DNA from: Acidobacteria bacterium RIFCSPLOWO2_12_FULL_66_21
GTDB taxonomy: Bacteria; Acidobacteriota; Vicinamibacteria; Vicinamibacterales; 2-12-FULL-66-21
Direction: 5' to 3'
Assembly (NCBI GenBank): GCA_001767455.1
Contig: MELC01000041.1
Span: forward strand, 48,304 to 112,303
DNA length: 64,000 nt
Shown here: piece by piece, positions 1 to 8,534 of the stretch
Layout of the letters: each line of letters opens with the position of its first letter
Position numbering within the stretch: the first letter of the stretch is position 1
Notes under the pieces: generated by a model
Told to the model about the DNA's origin: nothing
The model's database searches: none
What the model saw: the letters and a program-made list of their open reading frames with translations, nothing else
Program-made: the position numbers and the translations under genes

Positions 1-846
1 TCGATCTTCCGCCGCTTCGGCAGCGAGGTCACCATCGTGGAGCTGCTGCCGCGGCTCGTCCCGCTCGAGGACGAGGCCGTCTCCGCGGAACTCGAGAAAT
101 CGTTCAAGAAGCAGGGCACCAGGGTGCTGACCGGAACGACAGTGACGGCCGCCAGGGCTGGCGAGGCTGGCGTGGAGCTCGACGCGCAGACCTCCGATGG
201 CAGGACCGTGAAGCTCAACGCCGAGTACGTGCTCGTCGCGACCGGTCGCGGCCCGGTGACCTCCGGCCTGGGCGCGGAGGACGCCGGCCTTCGCATGGAG
301 CGCGGCTACATTCACGTCGACAAGGAATTCCGCACGAGCGTCGCGGGTGTCTCCGCGATCGGCGACGTGATCACGTTCGACGAGCCCGGCCATCCGCAGC
401 TCGCGCACCTGTCGTCGGCCGAAGGGATCGCGCTCGCCGAACGCATCGCCGGCAGGGAATTCCGGCCCATCAACTACGAGCAGGTCCCTGGCTGCACGTA
501 CTGCGATCCGGAAATCGGCAGCGTGGGATTGTCGGAGAAGAAGGCGCAGGAGCGCGGCTACGACGTCAAGGTGGGCACGTTCAAGTTCGGCGTCCTCGCC
601 CGGGCGCGCATCGCGGGAGAGACCGAAGGCTTCGTCAAGATTGTGTCCGAGAAGAAGTACGACGAGATCCTCGGCGTCCACATGATCGGCCCGCGCTCGA
701 CCGAGCTCGTGGCCGAGGCGACGCTCGCCCTCCGCCTCGAGTGCACGGTGGAAGAGCTGGTCCGCACCATTCACGCGCACCCGACGATGTCCGAGGCGGT
801 CGGCGAGGCCGCTCACGCTGCGCATGGGGCGGCGATCCATGCGTGA
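1..846 (+). CDS. lpdA: Dihydrolipoyl dehydrogenase (E3), 5' truncated by window edge
   Basis: FAD-dependent E3 subunit that reoxidises the dihydrolipoyl groups of 2-oxoacid dehydrogenase complexes with NAD+. The reading frame is open from base 1, so the N-terminal FAD and redox-disulfide part lies outside the window; 281 residues remain. Visible: the end of the NAD domain (RRFGSEVTIVE, then two Pro-Leu steps), the central FAD segment SAIGDV, and the C-terminal dimerisation domain ending with the catalytic HAHPTMSE motif (His-x-x-Pro-Thr-x-Ser-Glu). E1 alpha, E1 beta, E2 and lipB follow on the same strand, which supports an E3 role over a mercuric-reductase-like one. Confidence 0.9.
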   Translation, partial: SIFRRFGSEVTIVELLPRLVPLEDEAVSAELEKSFKKQGTRVLTGTTVTAARAGEAGVELDAQTSDGRTVKLNAEYVLVATGRGPVTSGLGAEDAGLRMERGYIHVDKEFRTSVAGVSAIGDVITFDEPGHPQLAHLSSAEGIALAERIAGREFRPINYEQVPGCTYCDPEIGSVGLSEKKAQERGYDVKVGTFKFGVLARARIAGETEGFVKIVSEKKYDEILGVHMIGPRSTELVAEATLALRLECTVEELVRTIHAHPTMSEAVGEAAHAAHGAAIHA

Positions 847-961
847 TAAGAGTGAAGAGTGAATGGTGAGGTGAGCGGCGGTCGTGCCAGGCCGTCCGGT
901 CGGACGATTTGAACACCGACGCCCCTCCTTCGCCCTTCACGCTCCACCCTTCGCTTTTTGT
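847..961. repeat. Inverted low-complexity arms, GTGAA word
   Basis: The gap between E3 and E1 alpha begins with degenerate copies of GAGTGAA/GGTGA and ends with the complementary style (CCCTTCACGC, CCACCCTTCGC), so the two halves are imperfectly inverted. No gene or clear ribosome-binding site is visible. The same architecture recurs with other words elsewhere in the window. Confidence 0.6.
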
Positions 962-2014
962 ATGCCCTCTTCCCACCGCCCATCAGAGGCTTTGAGCAGG
1001 AACCAGTTCCTCGAGATGTACTACTTCGCGCGCCTGGCGCGCGACATCGAGGAGCGGCTCGTCATCCTGTTCCGTCAGAGCAAGGTCATCGGCGGGCTCT
1101 ATCGCAGTCTCGGCCAGGAAGGGGAATCGGTCGCGAGCGCGTACGCCCTGCAGCGGACCGACGCCATCCTGCCGCTCATCCGCAACATGGGCGCACTCAC
1201 CACCATGGGCGTGCGGCCGCGCGAGATCTTCCGCCAGTACATGGCGAAGGCGACCGCGAACTCGCGAGGACGCGATCTGAACATTCACCTCGTGCATTTT
1301 CCCGCGGATGGCGCGCATGAACCCGTGATCGTGGGGCCGATCAGCATGCTGGGGGATTCGATCCCGGTCGCGGCGGGGATCGCGATGGGCGCGCGCATGG
1401 CCGGCCGGCCGCTCGTCGCGATGGCGTGGATCGGCGATGGCGCGACGAGCACCGGCGCCTTCCACGAAGGGCTCAACTTCGCCGCCGTCCAGAAGATCCC
1501 GCTCGTTGTGGTTGCCGAGGACAACAAGTACGCGTATTCGACGCCGATCTCGAAGCAGATGGCGATCGCGCGCATCGACGAGCGCGCGGCCGCTTACGGC
1601 ATTCCCCACGAGCTGGTCGACGGCAACGACATGCTCGCGGTGTACGACGTCGCCAAGCGGATGGTCGACGACGCGCGGTCCGGGGGCGGCGCGGCGCTCC
1701 TCGGCGTCGACACGATGCGCATGCAGGGACACGCGCAGCACGACGACGCGCGCTACGTGCCGAAGACGCTCGTGGACGAGTGGAGGCGGAAGGATCCGCT
1801 CGACCGCTATCGCAAGACAGTGATGGAGCGTGGCGTCGCCGCGGAGACGGACTTTGCCGACATCGACGCGATGACGAGGAGCTACGCGGCGGAGGAGGCG
1901 CGGCTCGCGGAAGACGAGCCGATGCCGGACCCCGCCACCCTCACGCGTGGCGTGTACGCCGGAGACGACTTCGCGGTGCCGCGAGTTGAGCTCGTGCGGT
2001 CGCCGTTCGCATAG
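962..2014 (+). CDS. pdhA: Pyruvate/2-oxoacid dehydrogenase E1 component, alpha subunit
   Basis: ThDP-dependent decarboxylase subunit of a 2-oxoacid dehydrogenase complex; with the next gene it forms the alpha2beta2 E1. The 350-residue length fits the family. The ThDP/Mg signature is clear: GDGATSTGAFHE followed about 25 residues later by AEDNKYAYS. I chose ATG 962; a GTG at 884 would add 26 residues translated from the low-complexity gap. Substrate (pyruvate or branched-chain 2-oxoacid) cannot be settled from sequence alone. E1 beta starts 3 nt downstream. Confidence 0.9.
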   Translation: MPSSHRPSEALSRNQFLEMYYFARLARDIEERLVILFRQSKVIGGLYRSLGQEGESVASAYALQRTDAILPLIRNMGALTTMGVRPREIFRQYMAKATANSRGRDLNIHLVHFPADGAHEPVIVGPISMLGDSIPVAAGIAMGARMAGRPLVAMAWIGDGATSTGAFHEGLNFAAVQKIPLVVVAEDNKYAYSTPISKQMAIARIDERAAAYGIPHELVDGNDMLAVYDVAKRMVDDARSGGGAALLGVDTMRMQGHAQHDDARYVPKTLVDEWRRKDPLDRYRKTVMERGVAAETDFADIDAMTRSYAAEEARLAEDEPMPDPATLTRGVYAGDDFAVPRVELVRSPFA

Positions 2015-2017
2015 ATC

Positions 2018-2992
2018 ATGGCGCTCCTTACCTACCTCGAGGCGATCCGCGCGGCGCTGCACGAAGAAATGGCCCGCGACGAGCGCGTGTTCGTCATCGG
2101 CGAAGACGTGGGCCCGTATGGCGGCGCATTCAAGGTGACCGACGGGCTGTTCGACAGGTTCGGCGCGGCACGCGTCGTCGACACGCCGATCTCGGAGATC
2201 GCGATCGTGGGCGCGGCGATTGGCGCGTCGTACATGGGCATGCGCCCGGTCTGCGAGATCCAGTTCATCGACTTCATCGCGAATGCGTTCGACATGCTCA
2301 CGAACTTCGCCGCGACGAGCCGGTACCGCAACGGCGCGGCTGCATCGATCGTCGTCCGCGGGCCGTGCGGCGGCGGAGTGGGCGGCGGCCCGTTTCATTC
2401 GCTCAACCCGGAGTCGTTCTTCCTGAACACGCCGGGGTTGAAGATGGTCGAGCCCTCGACGGCGCACGACGCGAAGGGACTGCTCAAGGCCGCGATTCGC
2501 GACGATGACCCGGTCCTGTTCTTCGAGCACAAGTTCCTGTACCGGCGCGCGAAGGATGAGGTGCCGGACGAGGACTACGTGGTGCCGATCGGAAAGGCGG
2601 CCGTGCGCCGTGAGGGCAGGGACGTGTCAATCGTGACGTTTGGAGCGATGGTGCACACGGCACTCGACGCCGCCGCGAAGCTGAGCAGCGAAGGAGTCGA
2701 GGCCGAGGTGCTCGACCTCCGCAGCCTCGCACCCCTCGATCGCGAGACGATTCTCGAGAGCGTGGCGAAGACCAGCCGCGCGCTCCTGCTGCACGAGGCG
2801 ACTCGAACCGGGGGCATCGGCGGGGAGCTGGCGGCCATCATCGCGGAGGAGGCGTTCGAATACCTGGACGCGCCGATCGTGCGGGTCGCATCGGCCGACA
2901 CGCCGGTCCCCTATTCCCCCCCGCTCGAGGCGGCCTTCCTCCCGAACGTCGACAAAGTGGTCGAAGCCGCCAAGCGTTTGGTGAAATACTGA
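2018..2992 (+). CDS. pdhB: Pyruvate/2-oxoacid dehydrogenase E1 component, beta subunit
   Basis: 324-residue transketolase-like beta subunit of E1. Diagnostic stretches are the N-terminal GEDVGPYGGAFKVT, the pyrimidine-binding region with TPISEIAIVG, the RGPCGGG loop and the C-terminal transketolase domain (VLDLRSLAPLD, HEATRTGGIGGE). It starts 3 nt after the alpha subunit stop, so the two are certainly co-translated. Length and motifs are normal. Confidence 0.93.
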   Translation: MALLTYLEAIRAALHEEMARDERVFVIGEDVGPYGGAFKVTDGLFDRFGAARVVDTPISEIAIVGAAIGASYMGMRPVCEIQFIDFIANAFDMLTNFAATSRYRNGAAASIVVRGPCGGGVGGGPFHSLNPESFFLNTPGLKMVEPSTAHDAKGLLKAAIRDDDPVLFFEHKFLYRRAKDEVPDEDYVVPIGKAAVRREGRDVSIVTFGAMVHTALDAAAKLSSEGVEAEVLDLRSLAPLDRETILESVAKTSRALLLHEATRTGGIGGELAAIIAEEAFEYLDAPIVRVASADTPVPYSPPLEAAFLPNVDKVVEAAKRLVKY

Positions 2993-3002
2993 AGAACGTG
3001 GA

Positions 3003-3140
3003 ATGCTGCGGCTCGCAGCCCGCAGCTCGGCCCGAAGTGGGCGCTCGCGGGGCGGGCTCTTGGCCCGGCGCGGCGCGCGCGCTTCGAACGTCGAGGAACG
3101 AACTGCGAGCAACGAGCTGCGAGCTGCGACAAGGATCAGA
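3003..3140. repeat. Inverted low-complexity arms, GCGAGCT word, upstream of E2
   Basis: The left arm (GCTGCGGCTCGCAGC, CCGCAGCTC) and the right arm (GCGAGCAACGAGC, TGCGAGCTGCG) are imperfect reverse complements made of one iterated word, separated by a very GC-rich centre. The sequence is open in the E2 frame, which would give E2 a spurious 47-residue extension; the real E2 start is the ATG at 3144. Confidence 0.6.
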
Positions 3141-3143
3141 GAT

Positions 3144-4448
3144 ATGAACGTGATGATGCCGCAGATGGGCGAGTCGATCGCCGAAGGGACCATTGTCCGG
3201 TGGATCAAGAAGGTCGGCGAACACGTCGATCGTGACGAGCCGCTCTTCGAGATCTCGACCGACAAGGTCGACGCGGAGATCCCCTCTCCGTCGGCTGGCG
3301 TGCTCACCGAGATCAAGGTCAAGGAAGGCGAGACCGTCCCGGTGAACAGCGTGGTGGCGACGATCGGCTCCGCCTCCGACGCTGACGCGGCTACGGCGAG
3401 ACCAGCGCCGGCCACGCCGTCGCCGGGCGAGTCTCAGACGCCCGGAGTGCTCCCGGAAGCGGCGGTCGGGCAACCCGAGGTGACGCAGGCCGGGTCAACC
3501 CAGGCGCCTGCAGCTCCGGCGCCTCCACCGGCGGCGGGTCCGGCGTCGAAGGAAGATCTTCGCCGGCAGAAATCGTCGCCGCTCGTGCGGCGGATCGCGC
3601 GTGACAACAACGTCGATATCTCGGGGATTCAGGGCACCGGCATCAGCGGGCGCGTGACGAAGAGCGACATCCTCGGGTACATCGAGTCCGGCAAGGCGGG
3701 TGGCAAGGCCGCGTCGGCTCCCGTGCCGACGCCCGCCGGGCCCGTCTATCGTCCGGGCGAGAACGTCCGCGTCGTGCCGATGACGATCATGCGCAAGAAG
3801 ATCGCGGAGCACATGGTGCTCAGCGCGCATACGTCCCCACACGTCTACTCTGTATACGAGATCAACTTCGGCCGGGTGAGCGCGTTGCGCGAGAAGCGGA
3901 AGGCGGAGTTCGAGGCCGCGGGCGCGAAGCTGACGTTCACTGCGTTCATCGCGAAGGTGGCGATTGACGCGCTGCGGCAGTTCCCGATCGTGAACGCGTC
4001 GGTCGACGGCGACAACATCGTGTACAAGAAGGACATCAATCTCGGGATCGCCGTCGCGCTCGACAACGGGCTCATCGTCCCCGTCATCCGCAACGCGGAC
4101 GAGAAGAACCTGCTGGGCCTGACGCGCGCGATCAACGACCTCGCGGCCCGCGCGCGATCGAAGAAGCTCAATCCTGACGAGGTGCAGGGGGGCACCTTCA
4201 CGATCACCAATTCGGGTGTTTTCGGCGCGCTCTATGGATTGCCGCTCATCAACCAGCCGCAGGTCGCCATTCTTGGCGTCGGTGGCATCGAGAAACGGGC
4301 GGTGGTGATCGACGACGCGATTGCGATTCGGCCGGTGTGTCACATCACGCTCGGGTACGACCACCGTCTCGTGGACGGCGCCGATGCCGGGCGGTTCCTG
4401 TCGTTCCTGAAGGAGCGGCTTGAGAACTTCGACGAAAGCCGGATGTAG
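3144..4448 (+). CDS. pdhC: Dihydrolipoamide acyltransferase (E2)
   Basis: 434-residue core subunit that transfers the acyl group to CoA. Domains in order: one lipoyl domain (residues ~1-77, lipoyl-lysine K41 in STDKVDAE); an Ala/Pro linker; a peripheral-subunit-binding domain (~135-172: SSPLVRRIARDNN, GTGISGRVTKSDI); and the acyltransferase domain ending with HRLVDGADAGRF, which holds the catalytic His-x-x-x-Asp-Gly. ATG 3144 is preceded by AAGGATCAGAGAT and begins the canonical lipoyl domain, so it is preferred over the upstream in-frame start. lipB follows after 13 nt. Confidence 0.92.
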   Translation: MNVMMPQMGESIAEGTIVRWIKKVGEHVDRDEPLFEISTDKVDAEIPSPSAGVLTEIKVKEGETVPVNSVVATIGSASDADAATARPAPATPSPGESQTPGVLPEAAVGQPEVTQAGSTQAPAAPAPPPAAGPASKEDLRRQKSSPLVRRIARDNNVDISGIQGTGISGRVTKSDILGYIESGKAGGKAASAPVPTPAGPVYRPGENVRVVPMTIMRKKIAEHMVLSAHTSPHVYSVYEINFGRVSALREKRKAEFEAAGAKLTFTAFIAKVAIDALRQFPIVNASVDGDNIVYKKDINLGIAVALDNGLIVPVIRNADEKNLLGLTRAINDLAARARSKKLNPDEVQGGTFTITNSGVFGALYGLPLINQPQVAILGVGGIEKRAVVIDDAIAIRPVCHITLGYDHRLVDGADAGRFLSFLKERLENFDESRM

Positions 4449-4461
4449 CGCGGAACGGGTC

Positions 4462-5115
4462 GTGCGCGAGATCCACGTCGCCCGGCTGGGCGTCGTCCCT
4501 TATGCGGAGGGGCTCGAGCTGCAGCGACGGCTCGTCGAGCAGCGGAGGAGCGGCGAGATTCCCGACCAGCTTCTGCTGCTGGAGCACCCGCCGGTCATCA
4601 CGCTGGGCGTGAGGACGCGGAACGGCCGATCGCACGTGCTTGCCAGCGATGCGGCCCTCGAAGCGCAAGGGGTCGGGGTGTTCGAGACGGGCCGCGGCGG
4701 GGACGTCACGTATCACGGTCCCGGTCAACTCGTCGGGTATCCCATACTCGATCTGCGTCCCGATCGCTGTGATGTGCACCGGTACGTCCGGGATCTCGAG
4801 GAAGTGCTCATTCGGACGGCGGCCGCGTTCGGTGTGGAGGCATCGCGCGCGGCTGGGCTGACCGGCGTCTGGGTTGGGAACGAGAAGCTCGCGGCGATCG
4901 GCGTCCGCATCGCGCGGTGGGTCACCAGCCACGGTTTTGCCTTCAACGTGACCACGAACCTGGGCCATTTCGGCCTGATAGTTCCCTGCGGCATCACGGA
5001 TCGCGGCGTGACGTCCCTGGCGCGTCTGCTTGGCCGCGCCGTCCCGATGACCGACGTCGAATCGGCCGTCGTCAGCGCCTTCCGCGCCGTTTTCAGCGCA
5101 AAAACGTCCTCCTAA
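4462..5115 (+). CDS. lipB: Octanoyl-[ACP]:protein N-octanoyltransferase LipB
   Basis: Transfers octanoate from ACP to lipoyl domains, the first step of lipoate synthesis; its position behind E2 is functionally apt. The LipB signature RGGDVTYHGPGQLVGYP is complete, as are the active-site lysine region NEKLAAIGVR and the catalytic cysteine in IVPCGI. GTG 4462 gives 217 residues beginning VREIHVARLG. A TTG at 4420, inside E2, has a better upstream purine run (AGGAGCGG) and would add 14 residues, so the start is uncertain. lipA is not in the window. Confidence 0.92.
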   Translation: MREIHVARLGVVPYAEGLELQRRLVEQRRSGEIPDQLLLLEHPPVITLGVRTRNGRSHVLASDAALEAQGVGVFETGRGGDVTYHGPGQLVGYPILDLRPDRCDVHRYVRDLEEVLIRTAAAFGVEASRAAGLTGVWVGNEKLAAIGVRIARWVTSHGFAFNVTTNLGHFGLIVPCGITDRGVTSLARLLGRAVPMTDVESAVVSAFRAVFSAKTSS

Positions 5116-5255
5116 ACGACTGTCGTTGCCGCAGTTACCAGATTGGCGGGTCTTCGGCGCAAGACCTTCCGTCTAAACAACTTCGCGGCCGCGCCCCTTC
5201 TGGGCGGAATAGGGCGGCGGGGTGGGGTGTTTTGTCCTTCACGGGGGGAACAGGA

Positions 5256-5876
5256 ATGCGGCAGCTACAGGCCGAGCGGGAGCTGATCGGCAGGATGCAG
5301 GCCGGCGACGAGGCCGCCGTGGCCGACATGGCGGAGACCTACGGACCGCGCGTCCACCAGCTTGCGTTTCGCTACTTGAAGAACTGGGAGGACGCCGAAG
5401 AGGTGACCCAGGACGTCCTGCTGAAGGTGCATCGAAAGATCGATGCCTTCCGCGGCGACGCGGCGCTCTCGTCCTGGATCTACCGCATCACCTTCAACAC
5501 GGCGATGTCGCGGCTGCGCAACGGCCGTTTCAGCCGGCCCTTCGAAGTCGCGCCGCACGAGCGGCGGATCTCGGACGCCCCGCCCGCGCCGCCGCTCGAG
5601 CCGGCCGACTGGTCATCGCTTGCCGACGATCAGATCCTGCGCGGAGAGATGCGGCAGCGGCTGATCCGCGCGCTGACGCACCTGCCCGAGGTGTACAGAA
5701 CCCCGGTCATCCTGCGCGACATCCACGGACTCTCGACCGAAGAGGCCAGCGCCGTCCTGCACGTGAAGGCGCAGACGCTGAAGTCGCGGCTGCATCGCGG
5801 ACGCCTGATTCTGCGCCAGCACCTTTCCGACTTCGCGGGAGGACTCGCGCTGCACACGCGAGAGGAAGCGCAATAA
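5256..5876 (+). CDS. ECF-type RNA polymerase sigma factor
   Basis: 206-residue group-4 sigma factor with only regions 2 and 4. Region 2 (~15-90) carries DAEEVTQDVLLKVHRKI and SSWIYRITFNTAMSRLR; region 4 (~135-190) carries LPEVYRTPVILRDI and the helix-turn-helix ending SRLHRGR. ATG 5256 follows GGGGGGAACAGGA. The linker between regions 2 and 4 is rich in Pro/Ala. No anti-sigma gene follows; the next gene faces the other way. Upstream, two related blocks, CCTAAACGACTGTCG (5111) and TCTAAACAACTTCG (5172), could be promoter or operator sites but this is speculative. Confidence 0.88.
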   Translation: MRQLQAERELIGRMQAGDEAAVADMAETYGPRVHQLAFRYLKNWEDAEEVTQDVLLKVHRKIDAFRGDAALSSWIYRITFNTAMSRLRNGRFSRPFEVAPHERRISDAPPAPPLEPADWSSLADDQILRGEMRQRLIRALTHLPEVYRTPVILRDIHGLSTEEASAVLHVKAQTLKSRLHRGRLILRQHLSDFAGGLALHTREEAQ

Positions 5877-5879
5877 GAC

Positions 5880-5920
5880 GAGGTGCCGGGTGCGGGGGTG
5901 CTCGGTGCTCAACACCGACG
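5880..5920. repeat. Short low-complexity run, GGTGCTC word
   Basis: A 40-nt gap between the convergent sigma factor and MDH-like genes consists of GGTGCCGGGTGCGG, GGTGCTCGGTGCTC and the inverted CAACACCGAC. A related run (GGTGCTGGG, GGTGCTCGGTGCC) occurs at 40744-40810. Confidence 0.5.
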
Positions 5921-6754
5921 TTACGCGCGGTCGAGCGCGTTCTCGAGCAGCGTCCGCTCCTGCCTGGTGAGTGACGGTTCCAACACCCGCCGCACGCCCT
6001 CGGAGCCGAGCTCCGCGGGCATCGCCGCCACCCGCCCGCCAGGCAACGCCACGAAACACGAATAGCGTCGCCGCGCGCCGGCCGCGATGGCTTCCACGAC
6101 GCGGGCGGCCGCTGACGCCAGGGCATACGGGCCGGGCGGCCACAATCCCGGAATCCGCGCGCTCAGCGCCGCGATCTGGTGCGGCGGCATCTGCGACGCG
6201 AGCGGCTGGCCGAAGGCCGCAGCCTCCTCCCACGCGACGACGGCGGACTTTGGCGGCACGCCGACAACGCGCAGTGACACCTCCACGCCCGAGCCATCCA
6301 CCATCAGGCCCGCGATCGCTCGAAGCGCGGACTCGAGCGCGAACGGCGCGGACCCGATGATGCGCGACGGCGCGATATGCAGCTCGCCGACGCCGCGCGC
6401 GATCAACTCGCGCTGTCCGGCGCCGACGCACACGAGCGGCGACCGCCGCTCGAAGCCGGCGAGTTGACGGAGTAGCGCGAGGCCCGCCTCGCCCGCGTAC
6501 TCGGCGGATCCCGCCGCCTGGTCGGCGATGACGATCGCGTCGGCTCCCGCCGCGGCCAGTATCGACCCCGACGCGCTGACGCGCGTGCTGAACCGCTCGA
6601 CCGGCGACGACTGCAGGATGTCGAGCGCCTTGCCTTCCGCGACCTTCGCCTCCGCGTCGATGAGGCGCACTTCCCCGATCCGGCCGCGCCCGGCCAGCTT
6701 GTGCGCGAGCGCGCCGCCTGCCGGACCGGCGCCTATGATGGCAATCAGGGACAT
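5921..6754 (-). CDS. Malate/lactate dehydrogenase-like protein lacking catalytic residues
   Basis: 277 residues with the Rossmann start of the MDH/LDH family (AIIGAGPAGGALAHKL, then EGKALDILQSSP) and a recognisable C-terminal domain. The catalytic positions are not conserved: the D-x-A-R segment reads ESALRAIAG, and the GGHGD active-site histidine segment reads VGVPPKSAVVA. The usual Asn-Pro before the substrate loop is also absent. It therefore probably binds a dinucleotide without being a malate dehydrogenase. It is divergent from the SDR gene; on this strand a TAGAAT box (6768-6773) lies 13 nt before the ATG and overlaps the SDR promoter box. Confidence 0.75.
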   Translation of the reverse strand: MSLIAIIGAGPAGGALAHKLAGRGRIGEVRLIDAEAKVAEGKALDILQSSPVERFSTRVSASGSILAAAGADAIVIADQAAGSAEYAGEAGLALLRQLAGFERRSPLVCVGAGQRELIARGVGELHIAPSRIIGSAPFALESALRAIAGLMVDGSGVEVSLRVVGVPPKSAVVAWEEAAAFGQPLASQMPPHQIAALSARIPGLWPPGPYALASAAARVVEAIAAGARRRYSCFVALPGGRVAAMPAELGSEGVRRVLEPSLTRQERTLLENALDRA

Positions 6755-6764
6755 GAGGACGGAC

Positions 6765-6770
6765 TATTCT
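6765..6770 (+). promoter_or_regulatory. -10 box TATTCT of a predicted leaderless promoter (SDR gene)
   Basis: TATTCT ends exactly 6 nt before ATG 6777, placing transcription start at the initiation codon. It overlaps TAGAAT read on the opposite strand for the divergent gene (ACTATTCTAGT is nearly palindromic). Confidence 0.55.
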
Positions 6771-6776
6771 AGTGGC

Positions 6777-7559
6777 ATGAGTACAGCGCCACAAGATGGA
6801 CGAGTTGCCGTCGTCACCGGCGGCTCGCGAGGGATCGGCCTGGCCATTGCCGAGGCCTTCGTCGCTGCCGGCGCCGCCGTCGTCGTTTCCGGACGGGACC
6901 AGTCGCACCTGGACGCAGCCGTCATGCACCTGTCGTCGGGCGCCACGGAAGCCGCGGCGCGCGTCCACGCCGTCCGCGCCGACGTCGGGAAGCCTGCCGA
7001 AGCCGCGCGGACGATCGAGGCCGCGGTCGAACGCTTCGGGGGGCTCGATGTCCTGGTCAACAACGCGGGAGTCGGCCTCTTCGCGAACGTGGCCGACATG
7101 GACGTCACCGACTGGCAGGACGTGATCGACACGAACCTGAGCGGCGTCTTCTACTGCTGCCACGCCGCCATCCCAAGGCTCCGGCAGCGCGGCGGCGGCT
7201 GGATCATCAACATCAGCAGCCTTGCGGGCAAGAACTCGTTCGTGGCCGGCGCGGCGTACTGCGCCTCGAAAGCGGGTCTCAACGCGTTCAGCGAATCGTT
7301 GATGCAGGAAGTCCGGTACGACAACATCCGCGTCAGCTACGTCATGCCCGGATCGGTGGCGACCTCCTTCGGCGGCCACGGCGCGGTAGCGGCGGGCCCG
7401 GGCGCCGAAGCGCCAGGCGCGAAGGCGGCGGCGCGTCCCGGTGAGGACTGGAAGATCGCGCCGGAAGACATCGCGCAGGTCGTCATGGATCTGATCGCGC
7501 AGCCGGCGCGGACGCTTGCCAGCCGCGTCGAGATCCGGCCGTCGAAGCCGAAGAAGTAG
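6777..7559 (+). CDS. Short-chain dehydrogenase/reductase
   Basis: Classical SDR of 260 residues. Features in order: cofactor loop TGGSRGIG, NNAG motif, catalytic Ser in SSLAGKNSF and catalytic Tyr/Lys in YCASK. A basic Arg after the second strand (SGRDQ) suggests NADPH preference. The C-terminal third contains an Ala/Gly-rich loop (~200-225) that breaks the usual fold and may be a small insertion. ATG 6777 is chosen because it fits both the SDR N-terminus and the leaderless promoter. The substrate cannot be predicted. A kinase-like gene follows after 9 nt. Confidence 0.9.
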   Translation: MSTAPQDGRVAVVTGGSRGIGLAIAEAFVAAGAAVVVSGRDQSHLDAAVMHLSSGATEAAARVHAVRADVGKPAEAARTIEAAVERFGGLDVLVNNAGVGLFANVADMDVTDWQDVIDTNLSGVFYCCHAAIPRLRQRGGGWIINISSLAGKNSFVAGAAYCASKAGLNAFSESLMQEVRYDNIRVSYVMPGSVATSFGGHGAVAAGPGAEAPGAKAAARPGEDWKIAPEDIAQVVMDLIAQPARTLASRVEIRPSKPKK

Positions 7560-7568
7560 GGATCGCAG

Positions 7569-8534
7569 ATGGACCAGACCATCGCGCACTACAATCTGCT
7601 CGACCGGATCGGCGAACGGTCGTTCGGGGAGGTGTATCGTGCGCGGGACACGCGATACGGCCGGACCGTCGCGCTCAAGCTGATTGCGGCCGGCACCCTC
7701 GGCGCGAGGCGGGACGCGTTCCTCGACGCCGCACGCGCGGCCGCCACGCTGTCGCACCCGAACATCGCCGCGCTGTTCGACGTCGGCGAACAGGACGGCG
7801 ACTGCTACCTCGCCTACGAGTTCGCCACCGGCGGGACGCTCGCGCGGGAAATCGCCGGCCGGTCGATGAATCCCCGCCGCGCGCTTGGCATTGCCGTCCA
7901 GGTGGCCGATGCGCTCGCTGACGCGCACGCCCAGGGGCTTCTTCACGCCGATCTGCGTCCCGGCACCATCATCGTGACCGAGAAAGGCAACGCGAAGGTT
8001 CTCGATTGCGGCATGGCGACATGGACGCGCGGCGGCGAGGTCCGCGCCCGTGCCGCGCACCATCCCGACGAGCTCGGCGCCGACACGCTCCCCATCGTCG
8101 CCTACATGTCGCCAGAGCAGGCGCTCGGTGGCCTCGTCGATGCCCGGACGGACATCTTCTCGCTTGGAGTCATCATTCACGAGATGCTGACTGGCGCCAA
8201 TCCCTTCGCCGCGGACTCGGCAGCCGATGCCCTCGTGAAGATCACCAGTGTGGCGGTGCCGCCGCCATCGACCATCAACAGCGACGTGCCGCCCGATCTG
8301 GACGCCATCGTTCTTCAGGCGCTTGCGAAGGAGATCGACAAGCGCCACCAGGGGGCCGCGCTGCTGGCCGCGGAGCTGCGCTGCGCCGCCGCGGTGCTCG
8401 AGACCCGCTCGGGCACGCCGCCTTCGGACGCCGTGTTGAACCTGGACGACGAGGGTGGGACAGGCAAGTGGTGGGCCCTCGGCCTGGTCGGCGTCGCGTT
8501 GCTGGGCGCCGCCGGGTGGTGGCTGACTAGATGA
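7569..8534 (+). CDS. Ser/Thr protein kinase-like protein with degenerate catalytic loop, C-terminal membrane anchor
   Basis: 321 residues with a Hanks-type kinase fold: ATP lysine K37 in VALKL, and APE-like SPEQA with the DIFSLGVIIHEML helix. Several catalytic positions deviate. The Gly loop is GERSFGEV (second Gly replaced by Arg17); the catalytic loop is HADLRPGTI, so Asp128 is kept but HRD-Arg, the Lys and the Asn are replaced; DFG is DCG (146-148). A single membrane helix lies at ~301-319 (WWALGLVGVALLGAAGWW) with no extracellular domain after it. It may be a pseudokinase or weak kinase. Its 3' end overlaps the convergent dehydratase gene by 8 nt. Confidence 0.82.
   Translation: MDQTIAHYNLLDRIGERSFGEVYRARDTRYGRTVALKLIAAGTLGARRDAFLDAARAAATLSHPNIAALFDVGEQDGDCYLAYEFATGGTLAREIAGRSMNPRRALGIAVQVADALADAHAQGLLHADLRPGTIIVTEKGNAKVLDCGMATWTRGGEVRARAAHHPDELGADTLPIVAYMSPEQALGGLVDARTDIFSLGVIIHEMLTGANPFAADSAADALVKITSVAVPPPSTINSDVPPDLDAIVLQALAKEIDKRHQGAALLAAELRCAAAVLETRSGTPPSDAVLNLDDEGGTGKWWALGLVGVALLGAAGWWLTR

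Noticed and set aside
884..961. Upstream GTG start for E1 alpha
   Set aside because: The extra 26 residues are translated from the low-complexity gap and do not resemble the family N-terminus.
983..2530. 515-codon open frame on the minus strand across the E1 genes
   Set aside because: It is a high-GC antisense shadow rich in Arg/His/Asp; the plus strand encodes E1 alpha and beta with full motifs.
5613..8348. 911-codon minus-strand frame across several genes
   Set aside because: No domain is recognisable, and it overlaps a sigma factor, SDR and kinase on the plus strand and an MDH-like gene in another frame.
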